The notes below the pieces were generated by a model. The model saw only the letters and a program-made list of their open reading frames with translations. It was not told the DNA's origin and did no database searches. The position numbers and the translations under genes are program-made. Source: Streptomyces albidoflavus (lineage in GTDB: Bacteria; Actinomycetota; Actinomycetes; Streptomycetales; Streptomycetaceae). Taken from it: a stretch of DNA of 64,000 nucleotides. Position 1 is the stretch's first letter; each line of letters opens with the position of its first letter. Below, piece by piece: positions 54,076-62,512 of the stretch. Location of the stretch: positions 1 to 64,000 of the forward strand of contig NZ_JOII01000025.1 of the NCBI RefSeq assembly GCF_000719955.1, given 5' to 3'.

Positions 54076-55197
54076 TCAGGGCGCGGGCAGCTCCGCGAGG
54101 CGGGCGACCTCCTGGCCGTGGCGCCCGGCGCCGCCGAAGGCGACGGAGTCGCCCTTGGCCCGCTTGAGGTAGAGGTGGACCGGGTGTTCCCAGGTCATGC
54201 CGATCCCGCCGTGGAGCTGCAACGCCTCCTCGGCGGCGCGGACCGCGACCGGCGAGGCGTACACCTGGGCGACGGCGACGGCGAGTTGCGCCTCGGCGGG
54301 GCCGCCCTCGCCGGTGGCGAGGAGGTCGGCGGCGGCGGTCGCGGCCGGGCGGATGCCCGCGACGTCCAGCCAGAGCTGGGCGAGGCGGTGCTTGAGCGCC
54401 TGGAAGGAGCCGAGCGGCCGGTTGAACTGGTGGCGGTCCTTCAGGTGCCGGACGGTCTCGGTCAGGCACCATTCGGCGAGGCCCAGCTGCTCGCTCGCCA
54501 GCAATCCGGCGCCGGAGAGCAGCCCGGCCCGTACGGCGGGGGCGGCGTCGGCGGCCGGGGCGAGCAGGGTGCCTCGGGCGCCGTCCAGCTGTACGGCGGC
54601 GAGCGGGCGGGTCAGGTCGAGGGCGGTGAGCGGGGTGACCGTCACACCCGGCGCGCCGGCCGGGACGGCGTACAGCCCCGAGTCGGCGGCGACCAGCAGC
54701 ACGTCGGCCCCGGCGGCGTCGGCGACGGAGCGGACGGTGCCGTGCAGTCCGCCGCCGTCGGTGGTGACCTCGGGCAGCGGGTCGCCCGGGGCGGTGGTGA
54801 GCGGGACGGCGAGGACGGCGACGGTCGAACCGGCGGCCACCTCCGCGAGCAGGGCCGAGACCTCGGCGGTGCGCTCCGGGAGGGCGAGCAGCGTGGCCGG
54901 GGTGACGACGGCTCCGGTCAGGTAGGGCACGGACGCCACCGCGCGGCCCAGCTCCTCCACCACGACGGCGGCTTCCCGGTGGCCCGCGCCCTGGCCGCCG
55001 TCGGCCTCGGGGACGAGCAGCCCGGCCAGGCCCATGGAGCCGGTGAGGGTCTTCCACAGCTCGCGGTCGTACGGGGCGCCGCTCTCGGCGCGGGCCAGCA
55101 CCCGGTCGGCGGCCGAGTGGGTGGTGAGCAGGGAACGGACGGCGGCCCGCAGGTCGTCCTCGGTCTCGGTGGCGAGCAGGGAGGGGGTGGCGCTCAT
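54076..55197 (-). CDS. Acyl-CoA dehydrogenase, subunit of a heteromeric pair (second gene)
   Basis: 373 residues. LGLAEWCLTETVRHLKDRHQFNRPLGSFQALKHRLA near 245-280 and LHGGIGMTWEHPVHLYLKRAK near 330 are typical of the C-terminal domain. The N-terminal half is shorter and more divergent than usual. In actinobacteria adjacent dehydrogenase genes of this type form alpha2-beta2 enzymes in which only one subunit carries the catalytic Glu. Translationally coupled to the gene before it (ATGA). Substrate unknown; steroid side chains and branched acyl-CoAs are known for relatives. Confidence 0.88.
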   Translation of the reverse strand: MSATPSLLATETEDDLRAAVRSLLTTHSAADRVLARAESGAPYDRELWKTLTGSMGLAGLLVPEADGGQGAGHREAAVVVEELGRAVASVPYLTGAVVTPATLLALPERTAEVSALLAEVAAGSTVAVLAVPLTTAPGDPLPEVTTDGGGLHGTVRSVADAAGADVLLVAADSGLYAVPAGAPGVTVTPLTALDLTRPLAAVQLDGARGTLLAPAADAAPAVRAGLLSGAGLLASEQLGLAEWCLTETVRHLKDRHQFNRPLGSFQALKHRLAQLWLDVAGIRPAATAAADLLATGEGGPAEAQLAVAVAQVYASPVAVRAAEEALQLHGGIGMTWEHPVHLYLKRAKGDSVAFGGAGRHGQEVARLAELPAP

Positions 55198-56378
55198 CGG
55201 GCGAGGTCCTTCCAGGCGACGTCCTTGTCGGTACGCGGTTCGGTGGGCAGCCCGAGGACGCGTTCGGCGACGATGTTCAGCAGCACCTCGCTGGTCCCGC
55301 CCTCGATGCTGTTGCCCTTGGAGCGCAGGTAGCGGTAGCCGGGGCCGCGGCCGGTGAAGTCGACCAGTTCGGGGCGGCGCATGGTCCAGTCGTCGTACAA
55401 CAGGCCCTCGTCGCCGAGGAGTTCCACCTCCAGGCCGCTGATCTGCTGATTGAGGCGGGCGAAGGAGAGCTTGAGGCCGCTGCCCTCGGGGCCCGGCTGG
55501 CCCACGGCGAGCTGCTGGCGCAGGCGTTCGCCGGTGAGGCGGGCCACCTCGGCGTCCACCCAGAGCGTGACGAGCCGCTGATGCAGGGCGTGGGTGCGCA
55601 GTTCCGGGCGCTCGCGCCAGGTGCGGGCGAGCGGCGCGATCATGCCGCTCTCGCGCCCGCCGGTACTGCCGCCGATGGAGACACGCTCGTTCATCAGCGT
55701 GGTGCGGGCGACCTGCCAGCCCTCGCCCACCTCGCCGAGGCGGTGGGCGTCGGGGATGCGGACATCGGTCAGGAAGACCTCGTTGAACTCGGCCTCGCCG
55801 GTGATCTGGCGCAGCGGCCGCACCTCGACGCCGGGGTCGGTCATGTCGCAGAGGAAGTAGGTGATGCCCCGGTGCTTGGGCTGCGCGGGGTCGGTACGGG
55901 CGATGAGGATGGCCCAGCGGGCGAGGTGGGCGCTGGAGGTCCACACCTTCTGGCCGGTCACGGTCCACACGCCGTCGTCACCGAGGACGGCGCGGGTGGA
56001 GAGCGCGGCGAGGTCGGAGCCGGCCCCCGGTTCACTGAAGAGCTGGCACCAGACCTCCTCGCCGAGCCAGAGCGGCCGCAGGAAGCGGCGCTTCTGCTCC
56101 TCGGTGCCGTAGGCCAGGATGGTCGGCGCGGCCATGCCCAGGCCGATGCCGATCCGCCGGGGGTCGTTGTCCGGGGCGCCGGCGGCGGCCAGTTCGGCGT
56201 CGACCGCCGACTGGAGGCTGCGGGCGGCGCCGAGGCCGCCGAGCCCCTCCGGGTAGTGGACCCAGGCCAGTCCCGCGTCGAAGCGGGCGGCGAGGAAGTC
56301 GGCCCGGGAGGTGGTGGCGGGCGGACGGTCGGCGAGCAGGGCGCGGGTACGGGCGCGGAGGTCGTCGGCGTCGGTCAT
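55194..56378 (-). CDS. Acyl-CoA dehydrogenase, catalytic-type subunit (first gene)
   Basis: 394 residues. CQLFSEPGAGSDLAALSTRA near 110 and GQKVWTSSAHLARWAILIARTD near 140 are the FAD and substrate motifs. NSIEGGTSEVLLNIVAERVLGLP near 360 is the C-terminal motif of FadE-type enzymes, with a candidate catalytic Glu in GGTSE. It overlaps both neighbours by ATGA junctions, so the three-gene set (reductase, this subunit, second subunit) is one unit. Confidence 0.9.
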   Translation of the reverse strand: MTDADDLRARTRALLADRPPATTSRADFLAARFDAGLAWVHYPEGLGGLGAARSLQSAVDAELAAAGAPDNDPRRIGIGLGMAAPTILAYGTEEQKRRFLRPLWLGEEVWCQLFSEPGAGSDLAALSTRAVLGDDGVWTVTGQKVWTSSAHLARWAILIARTDPAQPKHRGITYFLCDMTDPGVEVRPLRQITGEAEFNEVFLTDVRIPDAHRLGEVGEGWQVARTTLMNERVSIGGSTGGRESGMIAPLARTWRERPELRTHALHQRLVTLWVDAEVARLTGERLRQQLAVGQPGPEGSGLKLSFARLNQQISGLEVELLGDEGLLYDDWTMRRPELVDFTGRGPGYRYLRSKGNSIEGGTSEVLLNIVAERVLGLPTEPRTDKDVAWKDLAR

Positions 56379-57343
56379 GCGGCCGCTCCTTCCGGGAGGA
56401 CGACGAGGCGTCCGGTGGTGGTGCCGTCGGCGACCCGCTGGACGGCGTCGGCGGCCTCGGCGAGCGGGACGCGGCCGCTGACCAGGGGCTTGACGGCGCC
56501 CTTGGCGGCGAGTTCGGTGAGGGCGGCGTGGCAGGCGCCGATGGAGGCGGGGTCCTTGACGGCGTACAGGCCCCAGTGGAGGCCGAGGATCGAGTAGTTC
56601 TTCACCAGGGCGTGGTTGAGGGCGGGGGCGGGGATGGTGCCGCTGGCGAAGCCGACGACGATGATCCGCCCTTCGAAGGCGACGCACTTGGCGGACTTGG
56701 TGTAGGCGTCGCCGCCGACCGGGTCGTAGACCACGTCGGCGCCCTTGCCGCCGGTGGCCTCCTTGACGGCGGCGACCAGGTCGTCCTCGCGGCGGTCGAT
56801 GACCAGGTCGCAGCCGAGTTCCTGCGCGACGCGGGCCTTGTCGGCCCCGCCGACGACGCCGATGACGCGGGCGCCCGCGGCCTTGCCGAGCTGGACGGCG
56901 GCACTGCCGACGCCGCCCGCGGCGGCGTGCACCAGGAGGGTCTCGCCGGCCTGGAGGTGCGCCCTGCGGTGCAGCCCGAACCAGCCGGTCTGGTAGCCGA
57001 TGTGCAGGGCGGCGGCCTCGGCGTCGTCGAGGGCGTCGGGGGCGGGCAGCAGCCCGGCCTCGTCGGCCAGGGCGTACTCGGCGAAGCCGCCGTGCGGCAG
57101 GGCGGTGGTGGCGAGCACCCGGCGCCCGTCCTCGGTCTCGCCGCAGATCTCCACACCCGGGGTGAAGGGGAGCGGCGGGCGGACCTGGTACTGGCCCCGG
57201 CAGAGCAGGGCGTCGGGGAAGTTGACGTCGGCGGCCCGGACCTTGAGGCGGACCTGGCCGGGGCCCGGCTCGGGGCGGGCGGTGTCGGCCAGGCTCATCA
57301 CCTCGCGGGGCTCACCGTTCCGGTGCACTTGCCATGCCTGCAT
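56375..57343 (-). CDS. NADPH:quinone reductase-like zinc-free MDR oxidoreductase
   Basis: 322 residues. There are no zinc-binding Cys clusters. AADVNFPDALLCRGQYQ near 50, VHAAAGGVGSAAVQLGKA near 145 (NADPH motif) and YDPVGGDAY near 213 place it in the quinone reductase branch, which also includes enoyl reductases. The start ATG at 57343 has GGAGG eight bases before it. It leads the acyl-CoA dehydrogenase operon; 64 bp upstream is a palindromic operator candidate. Confidence 0.88.
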   Translation of the reverse strand: MQAWQVHRNGEPREVMSLADTARPEPGPGQVRLKVRAADVNFPDALLCRGQYQVRPPLPFTPGVEICGETEDGRRVLATTALPHGGFAEYALADEAGLLPAPDALDDAEAAALHIGYQTGWFGLHRRAHLQAGETLLVHAAAGGVGSAAVQLGKAAGARVIGVVGGADKARVAQELGCDLVIDRREDDLVAAVKEATGGKGADVVYDPVGGDAYTKSAKCVAFEGRIIVVGFASGTIPAPALNHALVKNYSILGLHWGLYAVKDPASIGACHAALTELAAKGAVKPLVSGRVPLAEAADAVQRVADGTTTGRLVVLPEGAAA

Positions 57344-57406
57344 TGCGGGCCTCCACTGCGGTACGTGTCGCGGGTCTGGGTCCGGCACACCGGACTCCGC
57401 CGCATA

Positions 57407-57422
57407 CTAAGCGGTCGCTTGG
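57407..57422 (-). promoter_or_regulatory. Palindromic operator candidate of the acyl-CoA dehydrogenase operon
   Basis: On the minus strand CCAAGCGACCGCTTAG: 7-base half-sites CYAAGCG with a 2-base spacer, one mismatch. It is 64 bp before the first gene of the operon. The length and symmetry suit a TetR-family repressor, but no tetR gene adjoins it. Confidence 0.5.
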
Positions 57423-57468
57423 CCCAGGGGAACCGTTCTCGCCCATCGATCACCGGCCGGGACGCACC

Positions 57469-58104
57469 TCACCGCGCCGACTTCGGCCGCGCCCGCACGT
57501 GCATCCGCTCCCCCTGCGGGCCGAAGAGGCTGAGGACCTCGGCCGGGTGGTCGCCGATGGCACCGAACCAGTGCGGCAGGCGGGTGTCGAACTCGGCGGC
57601 CTCCCCCTCCCCCAGTTCGAAGTCGTGCTCGCCGAGGAGCAGCCGGAGCCGGCCGGAGATCACGTACAGCCACTCGTACCCCTCGTGGGTGCGCTGTTCC
57701 TCGACGGGGTCGCACCCCTCCCCCGGGCGCAGCACCCACTTGAACGCCTGGAGGCCGCCGGGGCGGCGGCTGAGCGGGATGACGGTGCGGTTGCCCTGTT
57801 CGATGGGTTCCAGGCGGACCCTCGGGTCGCCTGCCGGAGGGGCGCCGACCAGGCGGTCGAGGGGGACGTCGTGGGCGGCGGCGATGGGCAGCAGCAGCTC
57901 CAGGCTGGGACGCCGGTTGCCGGACTCCAGGCGGGAGAGCGTGCTGACGGAGATGCCGGTGGCGGCGGAGAGCCCGGCGAGGGTGGCGCCCCGCTCCTTG
58001 CGCAGGGCGCGCAGCCGCGGGCCGACCCCGGCGAGGACGGTGTCGGTGTCGGCCGGGGGCGGGGTGGGCTCGGGCAGGGCGGGGCGGTGCGCGCGGGGGC
58101 TCAT
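57469..58104 (-). CDS. XRE-family regulator with C-terminal cupin domain
   Basis: 211 residues. The helix-turn-helix is at about 35-88 (RALRKERGATLAGLSAATGI, then STLSRLESGNRRPSL). A cupin fold covers about 105-205, with EGYEWLYVISGRLRLLLGEHDFELGEGEAAEFDTRLPHWF. Proteins of this type sense small molecules in the cupin pocket and usually control adjacent genes and themselves. The ATG at 58104 is chosen because twin operators lie just upstream (58115-58148), which an earlier start would read through. Confidence 0.9.
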   Translation of the reverse strand: MSPRAHRPALPEPTPPPADTDTVLAGVGPRLRALRKERGATLAGLSAATGISVSTLSRLESGNRRPSLELLLPIAAAHDVPLDRLVGAPPAGDPRVRLEPIEQGNRTVIPLSRRPGGLQAFKWVLRPGEGCDPVEEQRTHEGYEWLYVISGRLRLLLGEHDFELGEGEAAEFDTRLPHWFGAIGDHPAEVLSLFGPQGERMHVRARPKSAR

Positions 58105-58114
58105 GGAGCCATGG

Positions 58115-58148
58115 TGCCGTATCGGCAAGGGGACGTGCCGCTACGGCA
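58115..58148 (-). promoter_or_regulatory. Twin palindromic operators upstream of the XRE-cupin gene
   Basis: Two copies of TGCCG-NNN-CGGCA lie at 58115-58127 and 58136-58148. Each is a perfect 5-3-5 palindrome and both are followed by AG. Their centres are 21 bp apart, two helical turns, so dimers would sit on the same DNA face. They begin 11 bp from the regulator's start codon, which suggests autoregulation. Confidence 0.75.
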
Positions 58149-58171
58149 AGCGGACCGGTGCCGCCCGGGGC

Positions 58172-58903
58172 TCAGCAGGGGAAGAGTTCGAAGGTGACGG
58201 CGGGCCGGCCGCCGAAGCGGTCGGCGGCCTGCCGGACACCCTCGGTCAGCAGGTTCCGGCAGTACTGCTCCGGGTCCTCCTCGGTGAGTGCCTCGACATA
58301 GGTGCGGTGGGCGAGCAGGGACCGGATGCCGCGTTCCAGACCGGGTTCCGCGTCCACGGCGTGGGTGGGCCGGTCGCTGCCGAAGACGGCGACCCAGCGG
58401 ACGCCGTCCCACGGGACCAGGCCCTCGGCGCCCAGCTCGGGGAAGATCCACCGGTTGCCCGCGTCGGCGGCGGCGTCCAGCGCGGCGCGGCCGACGGCGA
58501 CGTGGTCGGGGGTGTTGCGGTAGGTGCCGCCCCAGGTGTCGCGGTGGTTGAGGGTGATGACCAGTTCGGGGCGGTGGCGGCGGATCGCGGCGGCGATGTC
58601 GCGGCGCAGCGCGGGGCCGTACTCGATCACGCCGTCGCGGTGGCCGAGGAACTCCACGGAGCCCACGCCGACCACCTCGGCCGAGGCGCGCTGCTCCGCC
58701 TCGCGCAGCGGGCCGCTGATGGCGGGTTCGAGGCTGTCGATCCCGGCCTCGCCGCGCGTCGCCAGGACGTAGGCGACCTCCCGGCCGCCGTCGGTCCACT
58801 GGGCGACGGCGGCCGCGCAGCCGTACTCCAGGTCGTCGGGGTGGGCGACGACCGCGAGGGCGCGCTGCCAGTCCTCGGGCATCGGGGCGAGCTGTTCGGC
58901 CAT
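58172..58903 (-). CDS. LmbE/PIG-L family deacetylase-like protein
   Basis: 243 residues. VVAHPDDLE near 18-26 is the zinc-binding AHPDDxE motif. TLNHRDTWGGTYRNTPDHVAVGRA near 118-142 gives the third zinc ligand in PDH. Family members remove acetyl groups from N-acetylglucosamine-containing substrates such as mycothiol intermediates. It starts at ATG 58903 and lies upstream of the XRE-cupin gene on the same strand with a 67-bp gap that holds the regulator's operators. The substrate is unknown. Confidence 0.87.
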   Translation of the reverse strand: MAEQLAPMPEDWQRALAVVAHPDDLEYGCAAAVAQWTDGGREVAYVLATRGEAGIDSLEPAISGPLREAEQRASAEVVGVGSVEFLGHRDGVIEYGPALRRDIAAAIRRHRPELVITLNHRDTWGGTYRNTPDHVAVGRAALDAAADAGNRWIFPELGAEGLVPWDGVRWVAVFGSDRPTHAVDAEPGLERGIRSLLAHRTYVEALTEEDPEQYCRNLLTEGVRQAADRFGGRPAVTFELFPC

Positions 58904-58955
58904 GGGGCCAGCGTAGGACGGCGGGACGCCGGGCGCGCCTCGTCGGCGCCCGGGT

Positions 58956-60269
58956 TCAGGCCCGGTCGCGGGCGAGGGCGAGGAGGCGGTCCAGGACCCG
59001 GGGGCCGCCGGCGCGGACGCCGTCGTGCTCGAACTCGTTGGTGACCCAGGGCCGCAGGCCGCGGACGGCGGCGGCGGTGCGCAGCGAGTCGGCGGTGTCG
59101 ACGTACATGTCGTCGTGGTAGACGGCGGCCGCGGCGGGGACCTCGTTGGCGGCGAGCCGCTCCGGGTCGTAGAGCGGGGTCCAGTCGGTGCGGGCGGCGA
59201 GGAGGCCGGCGGTCTCGCGCAGCGGGCTCAGGGCGGGGTCGGTGGTGAACTGCCAGGGGTGGATGGTCTCGCCGGTGAAGAGGACGGGTTCGTCCCCGGC
59301 GAGGGCGCGGGCCGCGTCGAAGCGCGGGAACTCGCCGCGCACCCGCTCGGCCGACCAGGCGGTGGGCCGCCCGTCCTGGGCGTAGATGGCCTCGTGGAGG
59401 AGGGCGTAGAGGGGGTTGGCGGCATACGAGAGGTGGGCGCGGACCTGTTCCTGGAAGGCGTCGGAGAGGGCGTGGCCGCCGGGGACGCGGACGAAGGCGT
59501 CCTCCAGGAGGAAGTGGAGCTGGTGGCTGCCGTCGCCGGAGCCGAGCAGGATGCCGAGCGACTGGAACGCCTCGGCGGTCAGCAGGTACCCGCCGGGGAG
59601 TTCCACCGGCCGCTCCAGCAGGTGGGCGGCGATGCGGCGGGCGCGCTCCACGTCCTGCGGGTAGCGGGCGTAGTGCGCCTCGTTCTTGCGGGTGACGCGG
59701 GGATAGGCCGCGCGGTAGACGTCGTCGGCGTGGGCGTCGAGGGAGGGGAGGCCGCCGGTGAACAGGGCGGTGGCGACGCCTTCGGGGGCGGTGGAGAGGT
59801 AGGTGGTGGTGCAGAAGCCGCCGAAGCTCTGGCCGAGGACCGTCCAGGGGGCGCCGCCGGTGAGGCCGGGGCGGATCGCCTCGCAGTCGCGGACGATCGA
59901 GTCGGCGCGGAAGTGGGTGAGGTAGTCGGCCTGCTCCTCGGGGCCGCCGCGCAGCGGGAGCGTCTGGCGGCTCGCCGGGGTGGAGGCGCCGGTGCCGCGC
60001 TGGTCGAGGAGGAGGACCCGGAACTCGGTGAGGGCGCGGCCGAGCCAGTGCGGGCGGCCGACGAGGCGGTGGGCGCCGAAGCCGGGGCCGCCCTGGAGGT
60101 AGAGGAGCCAGGGCAGCGGCATGCCCTCGCGTTCGGCGGCGACCACCTCGCGGCCGTACAGCTCGATCCGCTCGCCGTCGGGCTCGTCGTGGTCCAGGGG
60201 CACGCTGAAGCGGTGGTCGGTGAGGACGACGCCGGGCTGGCGGTAGGTGGCGGTACGGGTGTCGGTCAC
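58956..60269 (-). CDS. Proline iminopeptidase-like alpha/beta-hydrolase (S33)
   Basis: 437 residues, cytoplasmic (no signal peptide). LLYLQGGPGFGA near 55 is the oxyanion motif of prolyl aminopeptidases, DQRGTGAST follows near 90, and the nucleophile is Ser in VLGQSFGGF near 147. FTGETIHPWQF and NEFEHDGV near 320 and 415 hold the acid and His regions. Releases N-terminal Pro in known relatives. Divergent from the OpuC ATPase gene. Confidence 0.86.
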   Translation of the reverse strand: MTDTRTATYRQPGVVLTDHRFSVPLDHDEPDGERIELYGREVVAAEREGMPLPWLLYLQGGPGFGAHRLVGRPHWLGRALTEFRVLLLDQRGTGASTPASRQTLPLRGGPEEQADYLTHFRADSIVRDCEAIRPGLTGGAPWTVLGQSFGGFCTTTYLSTAPEGVATALFTGGLPSLDAHADDVYRAAYPRVTRKNEAHYARYPQDVERARRIAAHLLERPVELPGGYLLTAEAFQSLGILLGSGDGSHQLHFLLEDAFVRVPGGHALSDAFQEQVRAHLSYAANPLYALLHEAIYAQDGRPTAWSAERVRGEFPRFDAARALAGDEPVLFTGETIHPWQFTTDPALSPLRETAGLLAARTDWTPLYDPERLAANEVPAAAAVYHDDMYVDTADSLRTAAAVRGLRPWVTNEFEHDGVRAGGPRVLDRLLALARDRA

Positions 60270-60387
60270 GTTCTCTCCCCTGGGGGTGGTGCGGTGGTGC
60301 GGGTGGTGCCCCGCGCCCAGTTCAGCACAGGGCCGCCGAGCGCCGCCGGACGGGTGCCACCGGGCGGCGGAGGCTCTGGGGCACGGC

Positions 60388-60393
60388 TAGCGT
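60388..60393 (+). promoter_or_regulatory. -10 box giving a leaderless OpuC ATPase mRNA
   Basis: TAGCGT at 60388-60393 stands seven bases before the ATG at 60401, with no ribosome site between. This is the classic layout of leaderless Streptomyces genes. It also argues against the upstream GTG at 60392, which overlaps the box. Confidence 0.5.
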
Positions 60394-60400
60394 GAACACC

Positions 60401-61564
60401 ATGATCCGCTTCGAGGACGTCTCCAAGCGCTACCCGGACGGGACCGTGGCGGTCGACGGGCTCTCCTTCGAGGTGGGCCGGGGTGAACTGGTGACGCTGG
60501 TGGGCCCGTCCGGGTGCGGCAAGACGACCACGATGATGATGGTCAACCGCCTCACCGAGCCGACCTCGGGCCGCGTCCTGGTCGACGGGGAGGACGTCAT
60601 GGCCGTCGACCCGGTCCAGCTGCGCCGCCGTATCGGTTACGTCATCCAGCAGGTCGGCCTCTTCCCGCACCGCACGGTGCTGGACAACACGGCGACGGTG
60701 CCGACGCTGGCGGGGTGGAGGCGCGGCAGGGCGCGGGCCCGCGCGAAGGAGCTGCTGGAGCTGGTGGGGCTGGACCCGGCCGAGTTCGCGGACCGCTATC
60801 CGGCGCAGCTCTCCGGCGGCCAGCGGCAGCGGGTCGGGGTGGCCCGGGCGCTGGCCGCGGACCCGCCGGTGCTGCTGATGGACGAGCCGTTCGGCGCGGT
60901 CGACCCGGTGGTGCGCGAGCGGCTGCAGAACGAGTTCACCGCCATCCAGCGCGCGCTGGGCACCACCGTGCTGCTGGTCACCCACGACATCGAGGAGGCG
61001 GTCCGCCTCGGCGACCGCATCGCCGTCTACGGCCGGGGGCGCATCGAGCAGTACGACACCCCGGCGGCGGTGCTCGGCCACCCGGCGGACGGCTACGTCG
61101 CGGAGTTCGTCGGCGCCGACCGGGGCCTCAAGCGGCTCTCGGTCACCGCGATCGAGCCGGGCGACGTGGAGGAGCCCCCGGTGGCGCGGACCGACGAGGA
61201 CGCGCGCCGCGCGGCGGCCCGGCTGCGGGAGCACGCGGCGCGGTGGGCGGTGGTGCTGGACCCGGAGGGGAACCTGCACGGCTGGGTGGGGCTGGACGAG
61301 CTGGCCTCGGCACGCGAGGGGCGGCCGGTGCGGGAGCTGGCCCGGCGGATGGGGGCGTGGGTGCCGGTGGGGGTGCCGCTGAAGCAGGCGTTCGGGGTGA
61401 TGCTCCAGCACGACGCCGGGTGGGTGGCGGTGCTGGACGGGGACCGCTTCCTCGGCGTGCTGACCCCGGCCAAGCTCCACGAGGCGCTGCGCCGCTCGGT
61501 GGAGTCCGACGCGAAGGGCGTGCCCCGCGGCGAGGTGGACTTCGACTCGGTGACGGACGCCTGA
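60401..61564 (+). CDS. Glycine betaine/choline ABC transporter ATPase (OpuCA/ProV-like) with CBS domains
   Basis: 387 residues. Walker A GPSGCGKTT near 34, Q-loop YVIQQVGLFPH near 83, LSGGQRQRVGVARAL near 137, Walker B VLLMDEPFGAVD near 157 and THD His near 195. The C-terminal third (about 255-375) forms a CBS pair, which in OpuA-type systems senses ionic strength. The start MIRFEDVSKRYPDG matches the family. It ends 3 bp from the stop of the binding-protein gene on the other strand. Confidence 0.92.
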   Translation: MIRFEDVSKRYPDGTVAVDGLSFEVGRGELVTLVGPSGCGKTTTMMMVNRLTEPTSGRVLVDGEDVMAVDPVQLRRRIGYVIQQVGLFPHRTVLDNTATVPTLAGWRRGRARARAKELLELVGLDPAEFADRYPAQLSGGQRQRVGVARALAADPPVLLMDEPFGAVDPVVRERLQNEFTAIQRALGTTVLLVTHDIEEAVRLGDRIAVYGRGRIEQYDTPAAVLGHPADGYVAEFVGADRGLKRLSVTAIEPGDVEEPPVARTDEDARRAAARLREHAARWAVVLDPEGNLHGWVGLDELASAREGRPVRELARRMGAWVPVGVPLKQAFGVMLQHDAGWVAVLDGDRFLGVLTPAKLHEALRRSVESDAKGVPRGEVDFDSVTDA

Positions 61565-61567
61565 GGC

Positions 61568-62512
61568 TCAGGAGCCGAGCAGCCCCTTCTCCTCCAGGTA
61601 GGCGCGGGCCACGTCCTCGGGCAGCCGCCGCCAGCTGTCGACCTGCCGGTTGAGGCCGGCGAGGTCGGCGGTGGTGAGGACCGGGGCGAGGGCGTCCAGG
61701 GCGCGGGCGACCCGCTCGCTCCCGGCGCGGGCGCGGTTGACGACGGGGACGACCGCGTCGGCGTTCTGGAGCTTCTTGTCGTCCTCCAGCAGGACCAGGC
61801 CGAAGGCGTCGAGGGTGGCGTCGGTCGTGGTGGTGAGCACCATCTGGTCCTGCCCGCTCTGCACCGCCCGCTTGGCCTGCGTGGTGCCGACGCCCTTGGG
61901 GTCGACGGCGGTGACGTCGATGCCGTACGTCTTCTCCAGCCCCGGCCGGCAGTACGGCCGGGAGACGCATTCGTCGCCCGCCGCGAGGCGGACCGGGAGG
62001 CCGGAGGCGCCGAGGTCGCTGAGGGTGCGCAGGGAGTGCTCGGCGGCGAACTCACGCGTGACGGCGAAGGCGTTCTGGTCGACGGCCTTGCCGGGGTCGA
62101 GGACGGTGAGGCCGCGCGGGGCGGCGAGGCGGCGCAGCGCCTTCATGGTGGTGGCCAGGTCGGGCGAGCCGACGGGTTCGGCGTCGGGTCCGTTCTCCTT
62201 GGCGTTGAGCCAGTCGGCGAAGGTGGCGGCGTACTCGGGGACGACGTCCACGCGGCCGCTCTCCAGCGCCGGTTCGTACAGCTCGCGGTTGGCGACGGTG
62301 ATCAGCTCCGTCTCGTAGCCGGCGCGGCGCAGCAGCAGCGCGTACATCTGGGCGAGCAGGTCGGACTCGGTGAAGCCGGCGGAGCCGACGGTCAGGCGGG
62401 AGCTGTCGCCGGGCGGGGCGGTGACCTCGCCCTGGTCCTCCAGGCTGGGTCCGCCGGCGCAGGCGGCCAGGAGGGTCAGCAGCAGGGCGGCGAGGAGGGC
62501 GCGGGCGCGCAT
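61568..62512 (-). CDS. Glycine betaine/choline-binding lipoprotein (OpuCC/OsmF-like)
   Basis: 314 residues. Lipobox LLAAC with Cys18. LTVGSAGFTESDLLAQMYALLL near 40-62 and VVPEYAATFADWL near 95 are typical of quaternary-amine-binding proteins (QAT family). VLTTTTDATLDAFGLVLLEDDKK near 220-242 is also characteristic. It overlaps the permease stop by one base, so the three minus-strand genes form an operon. Confidence 0.92.
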   Translation of the reverse strand: MRARALLAALLLTLLAACAGGPSLEDQGEVTAPPGDSSRLTVGSAGFTESDLLAQMYALLLRRAGYETELITVANRELYEPALESGRVDVVPEYAATFADWLNAKENGPDAEPVGSPDLATTMKALRRLAAPRGLTVLDPGKAVDQNAFAVTREFAAEHSLRTLSDLGASGLPVRLAAGDECVSRPYCRPGLEKTYGIDVTAVDPKGVGTTQAKRAVQSGQDQMVLTTTTDATLDAFGLVLLEDDKKLQNADAVVPVVNRARAGSERVARALDALAPVLTTADLAGLNRQVDSWRRLPEDVARAYLEEKGLLGS

